Source: Stictocephala bisonia
Lineage: Eukaryota > Arthropoda > Insecta > Hemiptera > Membracidae
Direction of reading: 5' to 3'
NCBI GenBank assembly: GCA_035578905.1
Contig: JAQJVL010000247.1
Span: 1,226,379-1,290,378 of the forward strand
DNA length: 64,000 nt
A program made the position numbers and the translations under genes. How positions within the stretch are numbered: position 1 is the first letter of the stretch; each line of letters opens with the position of its first letter. This document shows, piece after piece, positions 22,919-34,670 of this stretch. Below the pieces are notes generated by a model. The model saw nothing but the letters and a program-made list of their open reading frames with translations. It was not told where the DNA came from and made no database searches.

Positions 22919-23917
22919 TATTACACTTTACTTAGTCCACTACACTGGTAAGTTGATCTCGTGAGTGTAGTGGTGCGAGGACTCCTTCCCCCCGCCTCAG
23001 TAGAATTGGAAGCTGGTTGGATATATTTTGTCTGTTTAATAACCTGATCTATGCTCTGTTGATTTTTTCATATGTTGCATTTAGTTTTGTATGTCATTGA
23101 GTATTTGGTCTATTTCATAACTTGCTCTGTGTTTTGTTGACTGATTTCATTGTTTGCATTTCTTTTGTATTTCATATTGTGTAATCTATTTTATTTAATT
23201 ATGTTATGTGTGATAGTTTTTTAAGAACTTTTTACTTTCAACAGTAATCTTTAGTATCTTAGCTTGTAGTATTAAGTCTTTTCTGATTTAGTATGGATTA
23301 AGAAAAAAAATTGTTTTAGATGTAGGCTAAGTTAGTAAGTACACTTGAAGATGGCAGGAGTTTGTTATATCTGTTGAAACATTGTGTTCGTTTCTTAAAC
23401 ATTCAAGCATTGGAAATCTCCAAATATTATCTCATATTTAGTCTAGTCAATTTCATAAAATTCTGGAACATTGCACAAACATTCCATTATTAGCACAGTT
23501 TTTTATTTGCTTATCTGAGAGCCAGTAAACCTAATCTGTTGAACTCTAATATTATTTCTAATTATGGTTTCATTTTGATGAAATTCACTACTTAATTTAA
23601 ACAATTCTTAATTACTAACCAAGCAATTAAGACTAAAGTGAATATACATTTTAGTTCCCAGATTTGAAAGCCTCTATTTGTGGAGGGAGTGATTGAATTT
23701 GAACCTTCTAAAACTTGTTTTTTATTGAAATATTGGAGGGTTTGACTCTGTCATGTATTGTATCAAAAGCCTTGACAGTAAAGATTTCTGATCCTAGCTT
23801 TTTTTTAGTAGATTAGGCTTATACAAATGTTGTAAACTCATTACTTTTATTTGCCTAAGTCAATTTATCTTAGGCTATTCAGCACGATTGCTAAATAAAT
23901 GTAAGTTATGGAACATA
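22919..23917. other. Intergenic DNA
   Basis: No gene supported. At 23346-23385 gaagatggcaggag...ctgttgaaacattg repeats the retroelement-type hairpin theme noted at 16774. Confidence 0.4.
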
Positions 23918-24423
<506 letters not shown>

Positions 24424-24649
24424 AATATACTAATTCCTGGCCTAGTGCCCTTTAACCTAACCTTGAGTAATATAACAGTAACCTTATTTTTTTGGCTGAG
24501 TATTTTTCATATTAGATAAATAACTAAGAAACAAGATCATCTAAGTTAAATATTTACTTAAGAAAAGCTGTGAAATGAGAAAAATTATGTTTTTAAAAAA
24601 AATATGCTATAGTGTTGTTGGTACTGTACTCAAATTGTTCAAAATTTTG

Positions 24650-25030
24650 TCCTGATCATAAATATGGCAAGAGTTTTGCAATTGGACTAAGTATGTTAGC
24701 GTGTGGAATGTGCTGGTTTTAGTAAAGTAATGTTTTGTTTGGATACGCTTTGGTTGGGTATTGATAGGTTAGATGGGGTTTGTAACATTCTGTTACATTG
24801 GGGTTACATTCTGTTAGGCTAGAAAGGTTAGGCTGGTTTGTTAGACTAGTTTTTGTTAATCTAACCTAAAAAAGTTAATCTAACATTTACCTACCAAACT
24901 TTACAAATCTTAATCTAACAATACCCCATCTAGGCCTTATCCTAACAAAGCATACTGGAACCGTCACATATCCAGCGCTAACACACTTAGTCTGATCGTA
25001 TATACCTTGTCATATTTGTGAGGTCGGTAT
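24650..25030. repeat. Foldback element, about 0.38 kb
   Basis: The left arm contains cctgatcataaatatggcaa, ggactaagtatgttagcg and ggttgggtattgataggtta. The right arm contains the inverted counterparts (cgctaacacacttagtctga, ttgtcatatttgtgagg, aataccccatctagg). The axis lies near 24850. The gggtattgatagg centre is shared with the foldback at 18825-19505. Confidence 0.7.
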
Positions 25031-25295
25031 TATTCTTTCGGATACAAAGTAAAAGACCTGCTATTAGACAGCTACCATTACAGTGTCAGGAATTATATGT
25101 CTAGCTAGTAATACATTCAAGTTAATTTTGTTTTAGTGACATAACCAATAATCATCAGCTGAAAACATGTATCCATGTTCAAAGCAAAGCCTCATTACTC
25201 AACAAATTAACAAAAACCTATAATTTGTTTTGTAATTGTAAGCGCCAATTAAATATTCCTCAGCTAAAAATGAATCTCCTTATTTTGTGTTTCAG

Positions 25296-25491
25296 AATCA
25301 TGGATTTAAATGATGAAGTAACAAGAAAACGAGCAATCCGTCTACTAGCCATAGTTATTGTGGTCATTATTGTAGTAGCTATACTTGGATTTGTTTTCAA
25401 TATAATTCTTCCATCATTAATCGGTACAGTAATTGTTATCCTCGTTGTGGCATTTGTCGCCCACAAAATATATGTGAAAAAGACACGATCT
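25296..25491 (+). CDS. Exon 1 of a small two-pass membrane protein
   Basis: The exon follows a strong 3' splice site (ttattttgtgtttcag, AG at 25294-25295) and ends at tct followed by gtaagtatg, an excellent donor. The ATG at 25300 starts a 64-codon reading that ends in phase 0. The product begins MDLNDEVTRKRAIR. It then has two hydrophobic stretches separated by a Pro/Gly turn (about residues 15-37, LLAIVIVVIIVVAILGFVF, and 39-55, ending VVAFVA), then a basic tail, HKIYVKKTRS. The acceptor before the ATG implies a non-coding upstream exon, not located. I do not recognise the family. A two-pass hairpin topology is inferred from composition only. Confidence 0.7.
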
Positions 25492-25687
25492 GTAAGTATG
25501 TTTGTACTATCTAAATTAGACTTCTTTAACTGTATGGCTAAACATAGGGGTCATGACAAAACATAACTGGATTAGGGATATGATATTCTTCATTTTTTTA
25601 ATAACTTTTAACACCATCCAATTCTATTCACTCCCCTCAATAATATCACAGGTCAAAGCAATGTTTGAGGTCATGTTCGGGAGAGCA

Positions 25688-25771
25688 GGTGATGGGGTGG
25701 TCTAAGATGTCAGGACTTTGAGCCTGTTATACTGTTGCTAGTTATAGAACAGGTTCGAATTGTCCTTCATT
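25688..25771 (+). repeat. tRNA-derived SINE head
   Basis: A-box-like gatggggtggtctaagatg (25691-25709) and B-box-like aggttcgaatt (25751-25761) lie at the spacing of a tRNA with a long variable region. The stems are incomplete, so this is read as a SINE and not a tRNA gene. Confidence 0.5.
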
Positions 25772-26478
25772 TGAAGTTTTTATCAGTAAACTTCACATTG
25801 TTCTGTACTGTCTCCCCCTTACTCTTTCTGACCTAATTTCCTGCACAGATCTATAGTCTATGCTGAATAAGTAGAGCAAGGTTACAAAAAAGAGATCAAG
25901 ATGTGCTTTGAAAAAATTTTTCGAAAGCGTGTTGATTGTCTGTGTTACTTTTTTAAAAAACTTGTATCTTTCGGTTCAGACTTAACAGAAATAAAGTAAT
26001 ACAGAGTGTGGCTATAAATATAAGACTCTGCCCATATTCCGTCTATAAATGGGTTGATTGAATAGATCTCTAAAATCTGTATAGATTTTGTTTTTAAATG
26101 CACTTATCATAATTTATAATTGAGTTCTAAAATCTCACTATGAAGAAGTTCACATAGTTTTCACTTCTTTGTCACGTATATAGTTCCCATCTAGATGATG
26201 TTTCAGGTATTGATAAATGTATAAATAACTTAGAGCCAGGTTGGAACTTTGTGATGGGCAATCAAACTTTTGCGGTCAATTATTCCAGAAATTTCAACAG
26301 TCTGAGCATTGAAAAGCCTGTGGTTTTCATGCTGGAGCAAAATTTCCAATGTCAGCATGCCTTTTGTTCTTGACTGCTTGTCTGAGCTTGCTTAAGGATT
26401 TGTTATTGTGATTGTTTATCATTACTTTAAGTCTACCAAAGAAACAAAGTAAAAGATTTTTTTGATCACAATGATAGT

Positions 26479-26634
26479 TTCTAGTCATTCTGTTCGTTAC
26501 AATCTCAAAGAGGCAATATAAGTCAAGAGCTATAGTCATTCTGTTCTCTACAATCCCAAAAAGGCAATATAAGTCGAGATATAGTCATTCTTTTCCTACA
26601 ATCCCAAAGAGACAATATAAGTCAAGCGGTATAG
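26479..26634. repeat. Three tandem copies of a ~53-bp unit
   Basis: The unit starts tagtcattctgttc and continues acaatctcaaagaggcaata taagtcaag. It is present three times with slight decay (gttcgttac, gttctctac, tttcctac). Confidence 0.85.
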
Positions 26635-27252
26635 TTGAATAGTTGGGAAGACTCTTTCCAAAGGTATAAGACAAAGGAACAAAATATTGAATGATCTTTC
26701 TATTTCATAAGAAGCTTCTCTGCACATGCTACCAATGAAAAGTATCAAACACTGCTCCAATAGCACAGCAAATATAAATTACCTGTACAAATCATAGATG
26801 TATTTGAAGCATACAAGTGTAATTTTGATTGTATTGTTGAAATAGTGCCTAATCTAGTTCACTAAACACAGGTCACTGAAGCATCACCAGCAAACACTCT
26901 AAGATCAGTAAAAACATGATCACCTCACAGATGAAACTCTTTATAATGCAAGATGGTCTAACGATATCACGATTCCGCTACAAGAATGTTAAAGAAAATT
27001 TAACTACAGTAGAAACCTGCGAATCCGAATTAATTGGGGAAAAGCCTGTTCAGATTCCTTAAAGTCTAGATTATCTGAATAATGAGCATAATTAATCATT
27101 TAAAGCATTCCTACAACTCTCAACACCATTTAGCGTAGTCAGTGTCACCATGTTTATTGACAGATCAGTACGCCTTAGTGGGGCTAAGGCGCGTGTACTG
27201 AGCAGTTGCCAGGCCAATGATCTTTGAGCTTAAGTCGCCCCTTAATGCAACT

Positions 27253-27293
27253 ATCTCTCTCTCTCTCTCTCCCTCCCTCCCTCCCTCCCTTCC
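27253..27293. repeat. (CT)n/(CCCT)n microsatellite
   Basis: ctctctctctctctct followed by ccctccctccctccct. The adjacent upstream 27170-27240 is somewhat GC-rich, with no gene signal. Confidence 0.9.
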
Positions 27294-27984
27294 TACCGTC
27301 TCAGATTGGTGATAATGATACATAGACAGTGCCACGGTCTGAGTTTACTCGCTAACCTGCTGTATGTTTCATTATATAGTTTTTATTCACTGTATTCATT
27401 ATCAAGTGTTGCAGAGTTCAATAATGTAGTTACTATTTTTTTTTTTAACATTACAGTATTTTATTTAGTTCTGAATTTTATTCATAATTTACATTTACTT
27501 TGCTCTAAACTGTTGTTTAGTTTTTGACAGACCTAAGCAACTGGTCTTGTTTTGGAGTGTGGTATAATGGGAGTTAATCAATAGCTAATTATTCAATTTT
27601 CTGGTTATACTGTACACTCTATAATAGACATGTCTTCAATTTTTCTATCTTCAATTTTATATTTGTAACATTTAATTTGGGGGTAAGCAAAATAGTTTTT
27701 GTCGCCCGATTAAATTAGTTACATTTATCTCTAAATGTTTCCCTGATAGGCTCAGAGACTCTAGGGTCCGTTAAACAAAAGTGTTAAGATTCGTTAACTA
27801 AAATCTAATTTAAATTGTTCAATTTGAAGAATTCTAAAATTCACTTACTAGTTCAACTAAAATTATCCATCCACTCAGTCTAATGAGTTTGGAAAACAAA
27901 TTCCAACTCTTCAGCCTAAGCTACAAAACTCATCATCGTCGGATGGACGTGGTTATTGTTATTGTGAAATTACTTATTACCCCA

Positions 27985-28545
27985 ACGGTTGTCTGCAAGG
28001 ATTCAGGAATCCCAATGGGCGTCGGCAAGGAATTCAGGAATCCCGACGGTCATCAGAAAGGATCCGTGAGTCCCGACAGTTGTCGGCAAGGGGATTCGGT
28101 GTCCCGACTGTTGTCGGCAAGGAGTCGTGTCCTGACTGTCGTCGGAAAGAATTTCAAGAATCCCGAAAGTTGTGGGCAAGAATTTTAGGTACCAACTGTC
28201 GTCGGAAAGTAATTCAGAAATCCCAACGGTCGTCGGTAAGGATTCCTGAGTCCCGACAGTCATCAGCAAGGAGTCGTGTCCCAACTGTCGTCAGTAAGGA
28301 TTTGTGAGTCCCGACAGTCATCGGAAAGTATTTCAGATCCCGACTGTCGTCTGAAAGGAATTTAGGAATCTCGACGGTGGTCGGTAAGGATTCGTAAGTC
28401 CAAACAGTCGTCGACAAGGATTCAGGTCCTGACTGTCGTCGCCAAGGAGTCAGGTCCCGACTGTCGTCGGCAAGGATTCATGTCCTGACTGTCGTCGGAA
28501 AGGAATTCAGGAATCCCAACGGTCGTCAGTAAGGATTCTTGAACC
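27985..28545. repeat. Degenerate tandem array, ~28-33-bp unit
   Basis: The recurrent core is cccgactgtcgtcggcaagg, followed by attcaggt or by aattcaggaat, so unit length alternates around 28 and 33 bp. About 18 diverged copies. The 28440-28500 part is the most regular. CpG-rich (gtcgtcgg) in an AT-rich setting. Short open frames on both strands are artefacts. Confidence 0.85.
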
Positions 28546-29039
28546 CTACAAGGTAGGATATTACTATCAGGGGGGCAGATTATCTTACACTTACTACATC
28601 TACATCTTACTACTTATAAAACACTCTAAAATCTCTAATTAATATATGAAACTGCCACCAAATATACACCAGTAGGCGTCCAATGTGTGTGAAATGCTCA
28701 AGCAGAAGCAGGAATGTGCACGTAGCCACAAGCAACAATGTACAAACAATATTATTTTTAACTTTCAAATAAATTGGATTCTTGGTTGAACTATTGCATT
28801 ACAAGTTGAAGTGAAATTAACAAGTATCGAGCAAAACTAAAACCAAAATATAATGAAAACAAAACTCTCTACTCAAGGAAATCCAAACTAAAAGTATTCT
28901 TCGATTCTTCAATTTCTTGAACTGAATGACAAATGAAATACTGCAATTATTCATTAAAAGGCTCTAAATTTGATTAACAAATAATTACTTTAGTCCACTA
29001 ATTGAACAGGAAGATCAATCTTTGATCCCTACTTTGAAT

Positions 29040-29250
29040 TGTAGTGTGTCGAAGGAGTCGCTTTGTATCTTCCCCGAAAAGAACCACTCTCGTTCGCCTC
29101 TAAAACCGAACTCTCTTCCTCGCCGCTGGACAGCCTAGACCTGCCACCAATGTGTGTGCGCCGCACCCCCTCCTGTGGCGTAGGTCAAAACGAGACCTCG
29201 ACGCGCATGCCCGGCAAGTCAGGCCGGCGCACTACAGATCCCCGTGAATG
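29040..29250. other. GC/CpG-rich island of unknown nature
   Basis: gtgtgcgccgcaccccctcc and cgacgcgcatgcccggcaag stand out from AT-rich surroundings. A short open frame (61 codons) has no recognisable motif. It may be part of a larger unrecognised transposon that also includes the array at 27985-28545. Confidence 0.35.
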
Positions 29251-29894
29251 AGCTTGTAAAAATTTTCTACTTTGTCCAAACCCGTCTCTTGAAACTAATC
29301 TTTCCTTCAAATAATAAATTTCGTCAAAATAAATTAAGGCAGCAACAAAATTCCACTTAACTTTGTCACGTGTTAAAATGTACCACTTACTATTTTAAAA
29401 CGTTACATATTTATATTTACGATATATCGATATATTTACGACGTTTTTATTCTATGTATTGATTACTCGAATACAAACAACCGAATGAATACAATCGAAT
29501 AAAACTCGTACAAGATCTATTTTTTAAAACATATTTTGGATGACCTTGAACTTCAAAACCACGACAGTCATGTCACCACCAAACATCACCGAACCAACAT
29601 TTCCTTCAAATTTTGACAGGTCAACCGGAAGTCATAAATCAAGTGAGCCAGCAGTCCCAGTTTCTATCTACTTGAATCGATTAAAAGAAACTATATCAAA
29701 CTAAAATAGTTTCAGAATTGATTAATTTTAATTACTATATTGATTTAGAGAATCTAGTTATGTTTAAGGTGAATAAGTTCTGAACCATTTTTGTTAATGG
29801 GTGTATGTTGCACTGTTGTAATATACTTGGAGTACAAAGTGTTGTGGAGATTGTAGGCATTATGTTTTATACTCTGTCCTTTTAATACAGGCTT

Positions 29895-30220
29895 AATCCG
29901 CTAAATAGTTGCTATCGGCTTGGACACTAGTAAGAAAAATCTGGGGTGTCCCTGTTGGGTTGTAGTCATTGTTCTGATTTTGTGTAGAGGAGAGAAATGA
30001 TTATCAGGCTTGTCAATTAGCTGAAAATCAGACCAATACAATGTGGTTCGGTATTCCACATAAAGCTGTAAGCCCTTTAGTGCCCTGGCTATTAGGTCAT
30101 TAATGAACGGCCCTTTATAAGATTAGTAACCAGACTACACACTTCATCCATACTCATCCTACACTCATATAATTATTCATATTCACCTTAAAATACGCAA
30201 AATGTTGTGTCAGCGTCTCA
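29895..30220 (-). repeat. Dispersed repeat R1, antisense copy
   Basis: Reads in reverse with all landmarks: gacgctgacacaac end at 30220, cagactacac..ctcatcc, agggccgttcatt, gccctggctattagg, tggttcggtattccaca, ggtgtccctgttggg. It is the best copy for seeing the B-box-like ggttcggtattcc. Confidence 0.8.
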
Positions 30221-30374
30221 CATCTAAGATTGTAAATCACTGAATACATCCCCAAATAATCTGACGCCTTGGCTTAATTTTTTCAGTTATATAAACATAA
30301 CAATATGTGATTTTTCTGTAATAATGCTTTTTCAGGAGCACATGATTATATGTATTTATTATTGATGTTTTCAG

Positions 30375-30407
30375 ATGTCCCCGAATGTAGAAGCTGGAAG
30401 AACATAG
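30375..30407 (+). CDS. Exon 2 (last coding) of the small membrane protein
   Basis: A 3' splice site (attgatgttttcag, ending at 30374) opens in phase 0, matching exon 1. It adds MSPNVEAGRT and a TAG stop at 30405-30407, giving a 74-residue protein in all. The short hydrophilic tail is plausible after the basic KKTRS end of exon 1. A polyadenylation signal aataaa lies at 30772-30777. The join depends on acceptor quality and phase. Because the exon is only 33 coding bases, transcript evidence would be needed to be sure. Confidence 0.5.
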   Translation: MSPNVEAGRT

Positions 30408-30716
30408 TTAAGGATGAAAGAAGCCTACACCTAATCTACCTTCAAACTTAGTATGTTCTAACAAATAACAACTTGGAAAAAATACCTAACAAAACCAAAT
30501 CAAAAGACAAATTTCTATTTCATATAATGAACAGGGTTATTTAGAGATTAATGTATTTTCAGATTATAAATCTTCGTTTTTACTTTATTAGAGTGATGAA
30601 GCATAAACAAATTTTCTCGAGGAGATGTGTTCAGTAAACACAAGACACATAACACAACAGACTCAAATTTTCATTCATTCGTTTGTTACATCTTTAGAGA
30701 GACAGCTTGAAGAGCT

Positions 30717-30750
<34 letters not shown>

Positions 30751-31151
30751 CAGACCTGAGTCTCTGTACAAAATAAAGATAGTGTCAGTGGTACAAAAAA
30801 TTGGTTTCTGTTGTGTTGATTCTCTCAATAGTCTTGCATTTGTGTATAGTAGTGTTCTTCTCAAGGGCTTTTTGCTTTTTCCATTCTATTGTACTAATTT
30901 ACGGCCTAATGCCCAATATCTAATGTAAAATCATAGTTTCGCATAGTTAAAGAATATGTTTGATACATTATTAATTGAAAAAGTTAAGTTTCAGTATACA
31001 TCATTACTATGTAAATAACAATTTATAAGGACTAGGTTTGTTATTTATTGATAAGTTTTGAATATTCTTTTTTATTCTATCAGTATTAGCTAGACAGCAC
31101 CAAAAAAGAAAAGTTTTGTCTTGTTATCAGGTTTTAGATTTGATTATACGC
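30408..31151. other. 3' UTR and intergenic DNA
   Basis: Probably begins with the 3' UTR of the small membrane-protein gene (aataaa at 30772). A (GA)15 run lies at 30719-30748. Nothing else supported. Confidence 0.45.
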
Positions 31152-31155
31152 TTAA

Positions 31156-32333
31156 CCTTTTGAGGTGGACAGTACTTACGAGTAATCATGTCATGGATTA
31201 TAACACCACTAAACTGCCAATTGAATCTACACTTCATGAAATTTATTAATGAAAGGTTAATTTATATCACATGTTCTGATTGTTAGCTGTGACAGCCATT
31301 TATATCACATGTTCTGATTGTTAGCTGTGACAGCCATTTATATCACATGTTCTGATTGTTAGCTGTGACAGCCATTTATATCACATGTTCTGATTGTTAG
31401 CTGTGACAGCCATTTATATCACATGTTCTGATTGTTAGCTGTGACAGCCATTTATATCACATGTTCTGATTGTTAGCTGTGACAGCCATTTATATCACAT
31501 GTTCTGATTGTTATCTGTGACAGCGATTTTTTGCTGGCAATGTTTGCATTGTCTTAAAGTTACCAATACAATTACTAAAGGATATTTATATTATCTTAAA
31601 ATAGATAGTTTGATGATTATTATAGTTGAAACCTCACAAAAAGTCAAAGCGTGAAGTTAATATCCTAAACCGTACTAGTGACAGTCATTTTACTGTGTAG
31701 TGGCAGGCCATTTTGAGATCTTACATGCGAAGGTTTTTTTTATAAAAATTCTGAAAAATATTAAAACATTTCAGATCTGTAGTGTTATATGTTTACTTTC
31801 AGAGTTAGTTCTATAATAGGAATAACTAGAAAAATTAATGTATATTTATATTACAACATTTATTAAACAATTTATTTGTACATTTTTAGTTTTTTATATG
31901 TAAAAGGGGTGGGGGACTATGTTTTTTAAATATATCTGTTATGATTTATTTTATCCAAAAATTTGGATAGCCATTGTAAGTAAAATTTTGTCTAGTTTTT
32001 TAAAATACAAAGTGTATTGAAACGTATGAAACCGTTTCCACAAGTTACAAACAAATAAACTTTAGTGATTCATTTGGAATGGCAGCACGTGAAATAACAA
32101 ACGAAAAGAAAACAAACTACGTCACGTGACAACTATCGAATAGCGATAAATTTATGTCTAAATATTAATTATAATCTCCTGAATACATTGATACCTTAGT
32201 CATACCAATTTGTTAGTAATTTAGTACACTTCTAAAAGCGAAATTCTTAGCGCATGTAATTTGTTTAGGAAATAAGACGATTGCCACAACAGAGAAGGGT
32301 AAATTTGTCTATAAAAAATTCACCCTTAGAGGG
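31156..32333. mobile_element. 1.18-kb TTAA-flanked element (piggyBac-like, non-autonomous)
   Basis: Flanked by TTAA at 31152-31155 and 32334-32337. Ends are CCTTTTGAGGTGGAC and, inverted, CCCTCTAAGGGTGAA: an imperfect inverted repeat with the CCC/CCT start usual for piggyBac termini. A 38-bp tandem array lies close to the left end. A gtgacagtcat..gtggcaggccat variant near 31678-31715 repeats its gtgacagccat core. No coding region. Confidence 0.65.
31261..31526. repeat. 38-bp tandem repeat, seven copies
   Basis: Unit tttatatcacatgttctgat followed by tgttagctgtgacagcca. The first six copies are essentially identical; the seventh has tatctgtgacagcg. The array sits 100 bp inside the TTAA-flanked element. 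Confidence 0.97.
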
Positions 32334-32626
32334 TTAAACTCCTGATCAGGTATAGAATTTTATATAATAAGTTGCATTAACTTATTCAAAGAAAAAGGCT
32401 GTTTAAAAAGAAATTACTAAGAAAATTGTTTACAAAAAAATGTTATAAAATTACTTAGTGTAAGTATTATAAGATCTGATATTAGAAGTTTGGAGACTGA
32501 TTTTGCTTCAAAGAAGTTCTTCATGGAATAAAACTAACTATAACATTAATTAAAATGTGTGAATAGTATAAGAAATGTCTCTAAAACTCTTTGTCTATGT
32601 ACACACTCTCTTGTCAGACCAAAATA

Positions 32627-33624
32627 CAGTAGATTCTCGGTTATCCAAGGTAATTTAGGCCGATTTCCTCAGTTGGACACCCAACAGAGATTATGGTAAA
32701 AAATAATTCAAAAGCCTTGAAAATATACAGAACCAGTTTATTATAAGAAAGAAAATAAACATAGTTACAGTCCCATAAAAAGTTAGGCACATCAGGATAT
32801 ATCTTTTAAAACTTGTATTACTCCTGGATGTCAAGAACTTGGGAATAAATATTACTTTTTAAAAGTCTAAAACAGTTGGGAAAACTGTACTATTAGGATT
32901 TGATGGTAAAGGTGTAGAAATAATGTCCATAGTCAGCATTATGGATGGGCAATTTCCTGTAACATAACCTTTGTTGACAACAAAAGCAAAAAATTCGTTT
33001 GTGTTATTTATAATATCATTATTTCATCCATATACGGTAGTATTTGCCATGTGGTTTTGTGTGCAGGGTACAGTCCGTTTATGGAATTAAATTATCTTAT
33101 GTATCCTGCTGTCTAATGCAACCTGCATTACGCTCCTACTAGTACAGTGAATTATTAAAATGTTAATGAAAAAATTTATCATATGAGTACCTCATTTGTC
33201 GTTCATATTGGCAGCATAGATTTATCATTTCAATTTTGTTTTAATATGAACAACTGCCCACCATCTAACCATTGAAATAATATAATAAATAATAACAGTA
33301 ACAAAAATAAATTAAAGAAATATGTCTAATACTCTATTGTAAAATAACAAAAGTCAACACACTATAGCGACCACATTTAGTATGAGAGCAATTATCTCTA
33401 GAATTTGCAGTAGGGTACAGTTTCATAAATATATCTTGACAGCCCTGCAGCACCTTCATCCAGCACAAACAACCAATAGACAGACTGATCGATTGTACAT
33501 CGAATATATCTTGTATCATGCTGTAATTGTCCTTTTTTTAATAGCTTTATTTATTAATAGCTTTATTGATCACCTTCTATGACTAGCTCAGTTGATCAGG
33601 GCTCAAATAACTGAGACTCTACTA
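32627..33624. mobile_element. 1.0-kb Tigger-like element
   Basis: TA-flanked (32625-32626, 33625-33626). Ends are CAGTAGATTCTCGGTTATCC and, inverted, TAGTAGAGTCTCAGTTATTT. The theme 'AGTAGA.TCTC.GTTAT' is typical of Tigger/pogo termini. No recognisable transposase domain inside. Confidence 0.65.
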
Positions 33625-34670
33625 TAGTGATTTATAACGCTGTTGCGGTTTATGTATGACTGTTAAATATCTAGTTAATGTTCTATTGTTTGTTCATCAT
33701 TTATGGACAAAGTGTTTACAAACAAATTAAAAAACCCCTGTCACTCACTCACTCCCCATTGAAAATAGCTTGGCAAAAAAAGCAATTTTTTTGCCAAACT
33801 AGAAGTCTTATTGTATGTCTGTGTGTCACCTGTATAATCTTATTGGAGGATTTAGGCTGTACCTTATATGAAAATTGTGTGTCAAATTAGTTTTTTATAA
33901 TATTTTTATACTGTTCGAATTAGATATTAATACAAAAATAGTTACAGAATAATATTAATTTTATAAAACGGGTACATGAAAATAAGTGTGAGAGAGGTGC
34001 CTTACTAAAAAAAAAGCTTTATATATAATAAAAATGTTGATCTAGTAAATAACGTTTCCAATTTAATCAATTATTTAAGTAATTTAAATGTTAGTGATCA
34101 ATGGATATTTCATGTTGAAAGTTTCTTAATGAAGTTTTGAAAATTAGCTAAAATCCACCCTTGCTATTATAAGATTAAGTTAAATTTTTTTATTCCTAAA
34201 ATCATCTTCCAGGCCGTTTACATTTTATACATATTCTGGTAGTCATTAATTAACTTGGTTGAACACACAAGCCACATTTTTGTAATTTTACAAATATTGT
34301 ACCTGTTCATAACTTCTTAAAATGTTTTTGTAACATAACGATAACTTCATTAAGAAACAATTGCATCGATATAGCAAGTCTTCTCATGTAATGAATGTAT
34401 ATTTTATAAAACACTTCTGTAAAACATGTTTTTAAAATAAAGTTTGAAAGATGTGTTGTTTATAAGGACCTAATTTTACTACATCCAAATTTTAGTCAAT
34501 CAACATATCGACGATATAATAACCTCAGATTTTTTTCTAAGAAACACGTAACATTATGACACTCTTGGAGTAAAAATATTTATTCATCAGAGGCATAAAA
34601 TTAAATAGTACAAGGAAACATTGTTTTGATTTTGTAAAACTATCTATTGTCGCATAGTCTTGCTTGTTAA
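33625..34670. other. AT-rich intergenic DNA
   Basis: No gene, RNA or repeat supported. Confidence 0.45.

Larger units (their letters stand above)
25492..30374 (+). other. 4.9-kb intron of the small membrane-protein gene
   Basis: Contains no other exon I can support. It holds a tRNA-like SINE head, a 53-bp triplicated block, a (CT)n/(CCCT)n run, a possible Tigger-type left end near 27005 (tacagtagaaacctgcgaat), a degenerate tandem array and an antisense R1 copy. Confidence 0.5.

Noticed and set aside
27004..27060. tacagtagaaacctgcgaatcc as a complete Tigger-like element
   Set aside because: Only a left end is recognisable; right terminus not found.
28003..28417. Several 67-101-codon frames on both strands
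   Set aside because: Tandem-array artefacts; all frames show the same repeat periodicity.
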